From NCBI GenBank assembly GCA_946481425.1, contig CAMLNT010000103.1, forward strand, positions 1 to 7,795: DNA of 7,795 bases, in the 5' to 3' direction. The DNA is from an uncultured Brevundimonas sp. GTDB lineage: Bacteria > Pseudomonadota > Alphaproteobacteria > Caulobacterales > Caulobacteraceae. The notes below the pieces were generated by a model that was given only the letters and a program-made list of their open reading frames with translations, was not told where the DNA came from and did not search any database. The stretch's first letter is position 1, and every line of letters starts with the position of its first letter. The position numbers were made by a program, and so were the translations under genes. This document shows positions 6,463-7,795 of the stretch, piece by piece.

Positions 6463-6561
6463 ATTTCTGTCATCCTAGAGTAACATGCCATTCATTGACT
6501 GGCTGTTGTTCATGTGTGAACGAGCGTTGCCATAGTTTAGGACGTACTCGGAGCGCCAGTG
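6463..6561. promoter_or_regulatory. Shared divergent promoter region of receptor and phytase genes
   Basis: The gap between the two divergent starts is AT-rich (about 42% GC over 6463-6540, counted by hand) in a window that is otherwise around two-thirds GC. It must hold both promoters. It contains the dyad described separately, AGGA (6473-6476 on the minus strand) as the receptor ribosome binding site, and GGAG (6550-6553) as that of the phytase. Weak -10-like elements such as CATAGT (6531-6536) occur, but I cannot assign transcription starts with confidence. Confidence 0.7.
6508..6521. promoter_or_regulatory. Perfect dyad GTTCA-N4-TGAAC, candidate operator
   Basis: GTTCATGTGTGAAC is a perfect inverted repeat with 5-bp arms and a 4-bp centre, placed almost exactly in the middle of the receptor/phytase divergent region (46 bp from the receptor ATG, 41 bp from the phytase ATG). 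This position suits a dimeric regulator controlling both genes. The regulator is unknown. The half-site spacing differs from the alphaproteobacterial LexA direct repeat GTTC-N7-GTTC. Confidence 0.4.
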
Positions 6562-7668
6562 ATGTTTGTTCGAAGCAAATATGTCGGTTTTATTCTTTCT
6601 ATCGCCGTAGCCATCTCAACATCGGGATGCGTCTTATTTGATCCCGAAGCCTTCTCGGATTCGCGGCGGATGGCCGTCGGGGTTGGGACGCCGGTGCCCG
6701 CCACCGCCGAGACCGTGGCGGTCGGCACGACGCGGGCGGACGCCGCCGACGATCCGGAAATCTGGGTCGACCCGACCGACCCGTCGCGCGCCGTCATCCT
6801 GGGGACAGACAAGCAGGCCGGGCTCTACGCCTATGACCTGGACGGGCAGGTCCTGAGCTTCATTCCGGACGGACGGCTCAACAACGTCGACCTGCGCGGC
6901 GGCTTTCCGACGCCTGCGGGCGAGCGGGTCCTGGTCGCGGCTAGTGACCGGGGCCGCATGGGCGCCGCGCTCTATCTGATGCACCCCCAGACCTTCGAGC
7001 TGACGCCCTGGGGCGTGGCGCCGCTGGACCTGACCGAGCCGTACGGCCTGTGCGTTGGCCGGCGGGGCTCCGACTTCCTGGTCTTCATCAACTCGACCGA
7101 TGGCCAGATCCGGCAGGTGCGGGTCTGGGCGGCTGCGGACGGGTCGATGCAGGCGGTCGAGGAGCGGCGCTTCTCGGTTCCGACCCAGCCGGAAGGGTGT
7201 GCGGTCGATGACCAGCGCGGCCGGCTCTATGTCGGGGAAGAGGCCGCGGGCATCTGGTTGTTCGATACGGCCGGGACGGGCGTGGCTTCCGGTCGCCTGA
7301 TCGAGCCCGCGCCGTCGGACCGGCTGGTTCCGGATGTCGAAGGCATGACCCTTTTGCATGAGCCCGATGGCGCGTCCTGGCTGATCGTGTCGTCGCAGGG
7401 AGACAGCGCGTTCGCGGTTTACCGGGCCGATGGGGCCGAGCTGGACTATCGGGGCCGGTTCTCGGTCGTTCCGGCCAACGGGGTCGATGCCGTGACCGGA
7501 ACCGATGGCGTGGCCGCCATGGGCGGTCGGGTCGGCCCCTACGGATCCGGCCTGGTCGTCATGCAGGATGATGCGGACACCGAGGGCGAGGCTCTGGACA
7601 CGGTCCGCGACCAGCAGAACTTCAAGCTGGTCGACTGGGACGAGATTCGCCGGGCGCTCGGTCTTTAG
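6562..7668 (+). CDS. Beta-propeller phytase (3-phytase), putative lipoprotein
   Basis: The product (368 residues) belongs to the calcium-dependent beta-propeller phytases, which remove phosphates from myo-inositol hexakisphosphate outside the cytoplasm. Family motifs appear in order: DAADDPEIWVDP (60-71), the DA-x-DDP-x-[I/L]-W signature; VILGTDKQAGLYAYDLDG (78-95); RLNNVDLR (105-112), the NNVD-x-R phosphate/calcium motif; EPYGLCV (159-165); PEGCAVDD (210-217) with YVGEE (223-227); PDVEGMTLL (257-265); SSQGDSAFAVY (277-287); and QNFKLVDWDEIR (352-363), the typical C-terminal blade. Length and order indicate an intact enzyme. The N-terminus has a basic start, a hydrophobic stretch (8-19) and TSGC (20-23), a lipobox with C23 as likely lipidation site, so the enzyme is probably membrane-anchored; T at -3 is less usual than L/V/I. 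ATG 6562 is preferred because GGAG lies 8 bases upstream; a GTG at 6559 is immediately adjacent. The first 30 codons are unusually AT-rich compared with the rest. It diverges from the TonB receptor gene. Confidence 0.95.
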   Translation: MFVRSKYVGFILSIAVAISTSGCVLFDPEAFSDSRRMAVGVGTPVPATAETVAVGTTRADAADDPEIWVDPTDPSRAVILGTDKQAGLYAYDLDGQVLSFIPDGRLNNVDLRGGFPTPAGERVLVAASDRGRMGAALYLMHPQTFELTPWGVAPLDLTEPYGLCVGRRGSDFLVFINSTDGQIRQVRVWAAADGSMQAVEERRFSVPTQPEGCAVDDQRGRLYVGEEAAGIWLFDTAGTGVASGRLIEPAPSDRLVPDVEGMTLLHEPDGASWLIVSSQGDSAFAVYRADGAELDYRGRFSVVPANGVDAVTGTDGVAAMGGRVGPYGSGLVVMQDDADTEGEALDTVRDQQNFKLVDWDEIRRALGL

Positions 7669-7691
7669 GCCGGGCTCCCAGCCCGAAAAGA

Positions 7692-7728
7692 GAAACGCCC
7701 GGGACCGAGGTCCCGGGCGTTTTCAGTT
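7692..7728. terminator. Bidirectional intrinsic terminator between convergent genes
   Basis: AAACGCCCGGGACC (7693-7706) and GGTCCCGGGCGTTT (7709-7722) are perfect 14-bp inverted copies separated by GA. The stem is followed by T's on the plus strand (TTTT 7720-7723) and, read on the minus strand, by TTTCTCTTTT (from 7695 down to 7686). It can therefore end both the phytase transcript and the incoming minus-strand gene. Confidence 0.9.
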
Positions 7729-7795
7729 CTAGTCGTCCTTGACGCGCTTCTTGCGGAAGGACGGATTCAGCACCTGTTTGCGCAGGCGGATCGAC
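7729..7795 (-). CDS. C-terminal end of an unidentified protein (5' part outside window)
   Basis: On the minus strand, a frame open from the window edge ends at TAG (7731-7729) and gives 21 residues, SIRLRKQVLNPSFRKKRVKDD. The piece is strongly basic with an acidic last pair. Its position just inside a perfect bidirectional terminator, convergent with the phytase gene, supports it as the true end of a gene. It is too short to identify; no function is proposed. Confidence 0.6.
   Translation of the reverse strand, partial: SIRLRKQVLNPSFRKKRVKDD

Noticed and set aside
5905..6483. Plus-strand frame opposite the receptor N-terminus
   Set aside because: It has no family features and covers the receptor signal peptide and plug on the other strand.
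6508..6521. LexA/SOS box
   Set aside because: Alphaproteobacterial LexA sites are direct repeats GTTC-N7-GTTC; this is an inverted repeat GTTC-N6-GAAC, and neither neighbour is an SOS gene.
6634..7359. Minus-strand frame of about 240 codons inside the phytase gene
   Set aside because: The phytase motifs on the plus strand are clear; the antisense product has no motif and no ribosome binding site context.

Overview
The window is GC-rich DNA with densely packed short operons. Its codon use and gene types (adrenodoxin-type ferredoxin, alphaproteobacterial-style FabI, a TonB-dependent receptor beside a beta-propeller phytase, DUF3597 and KTSC proteins) fit an alphaproteobacterium, most likely Caulobacterales such as Brevundimonas. 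This placement rests on recognition of protein style, not on a search. I see no rRNA, tRNA, CRISPR array, insertion sequence or phage gene; the region looks chromosomal.

Layout. Positions 1-896 (+) hold the 3' end of a glutathione S-transferase gene, then a DUF3597 protein and a small KTSC-domain protein. The KTSC gene meets fabI (enoyl-ACP reductase, - strand, 893-1720) tail to tail; their stop codons share one CTAG. After a 156-bp intergenic region with an AT-rich operator-like box and a hairpin-forming leader, 1877-3546 (+) carries a two-gene metal-transport unit: a polytopic His-containing membrane protein and a CDF-family zinc/divalent-metal exporter with a very His-rich N-terminus. A 210-bp gap containing a 9-bp tandem repeat separates it from a convergent [2Fe-2S] ferredoxin gene (3757-4077, -).

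Positions 4122-7668 form a probable phytate/organic-phosphate scavenging module. A TonB-dependent outer-membrane receptor (4192-6462, -) and a beta-propeller phytase with a lipoprotein-type signal peptide (6562-7668, +) diverge from a shared AT-rich control region of about 100 bp that contains a perfect GTTCA-N4-TGAAC dyad. Each gene ends in a strong intrinsic terminator, so the pair is insulated as a unit. The inferred scheme is that the phytase, anchored in the envelope, releases phosphate from (calcium-)phytate, while the receptor imports phytate, a breakdown product or a metal-bound form. The last 67 bases hold the 3' end of an unidentified - strand gene.

The most interesting items are the phytase-receptor divergon with its dyad, and the leader of the metal-transport pair, where a Shine-Dalgarno sequence, an 8-codon mini-ORF, an inverted repeat and a Zur-like half-site lie within about 45 bp. 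I did not find a clear previously undescribed system; the 224-aa membrane protein paired with the CDF exporter is the least characterised gene of full length here.
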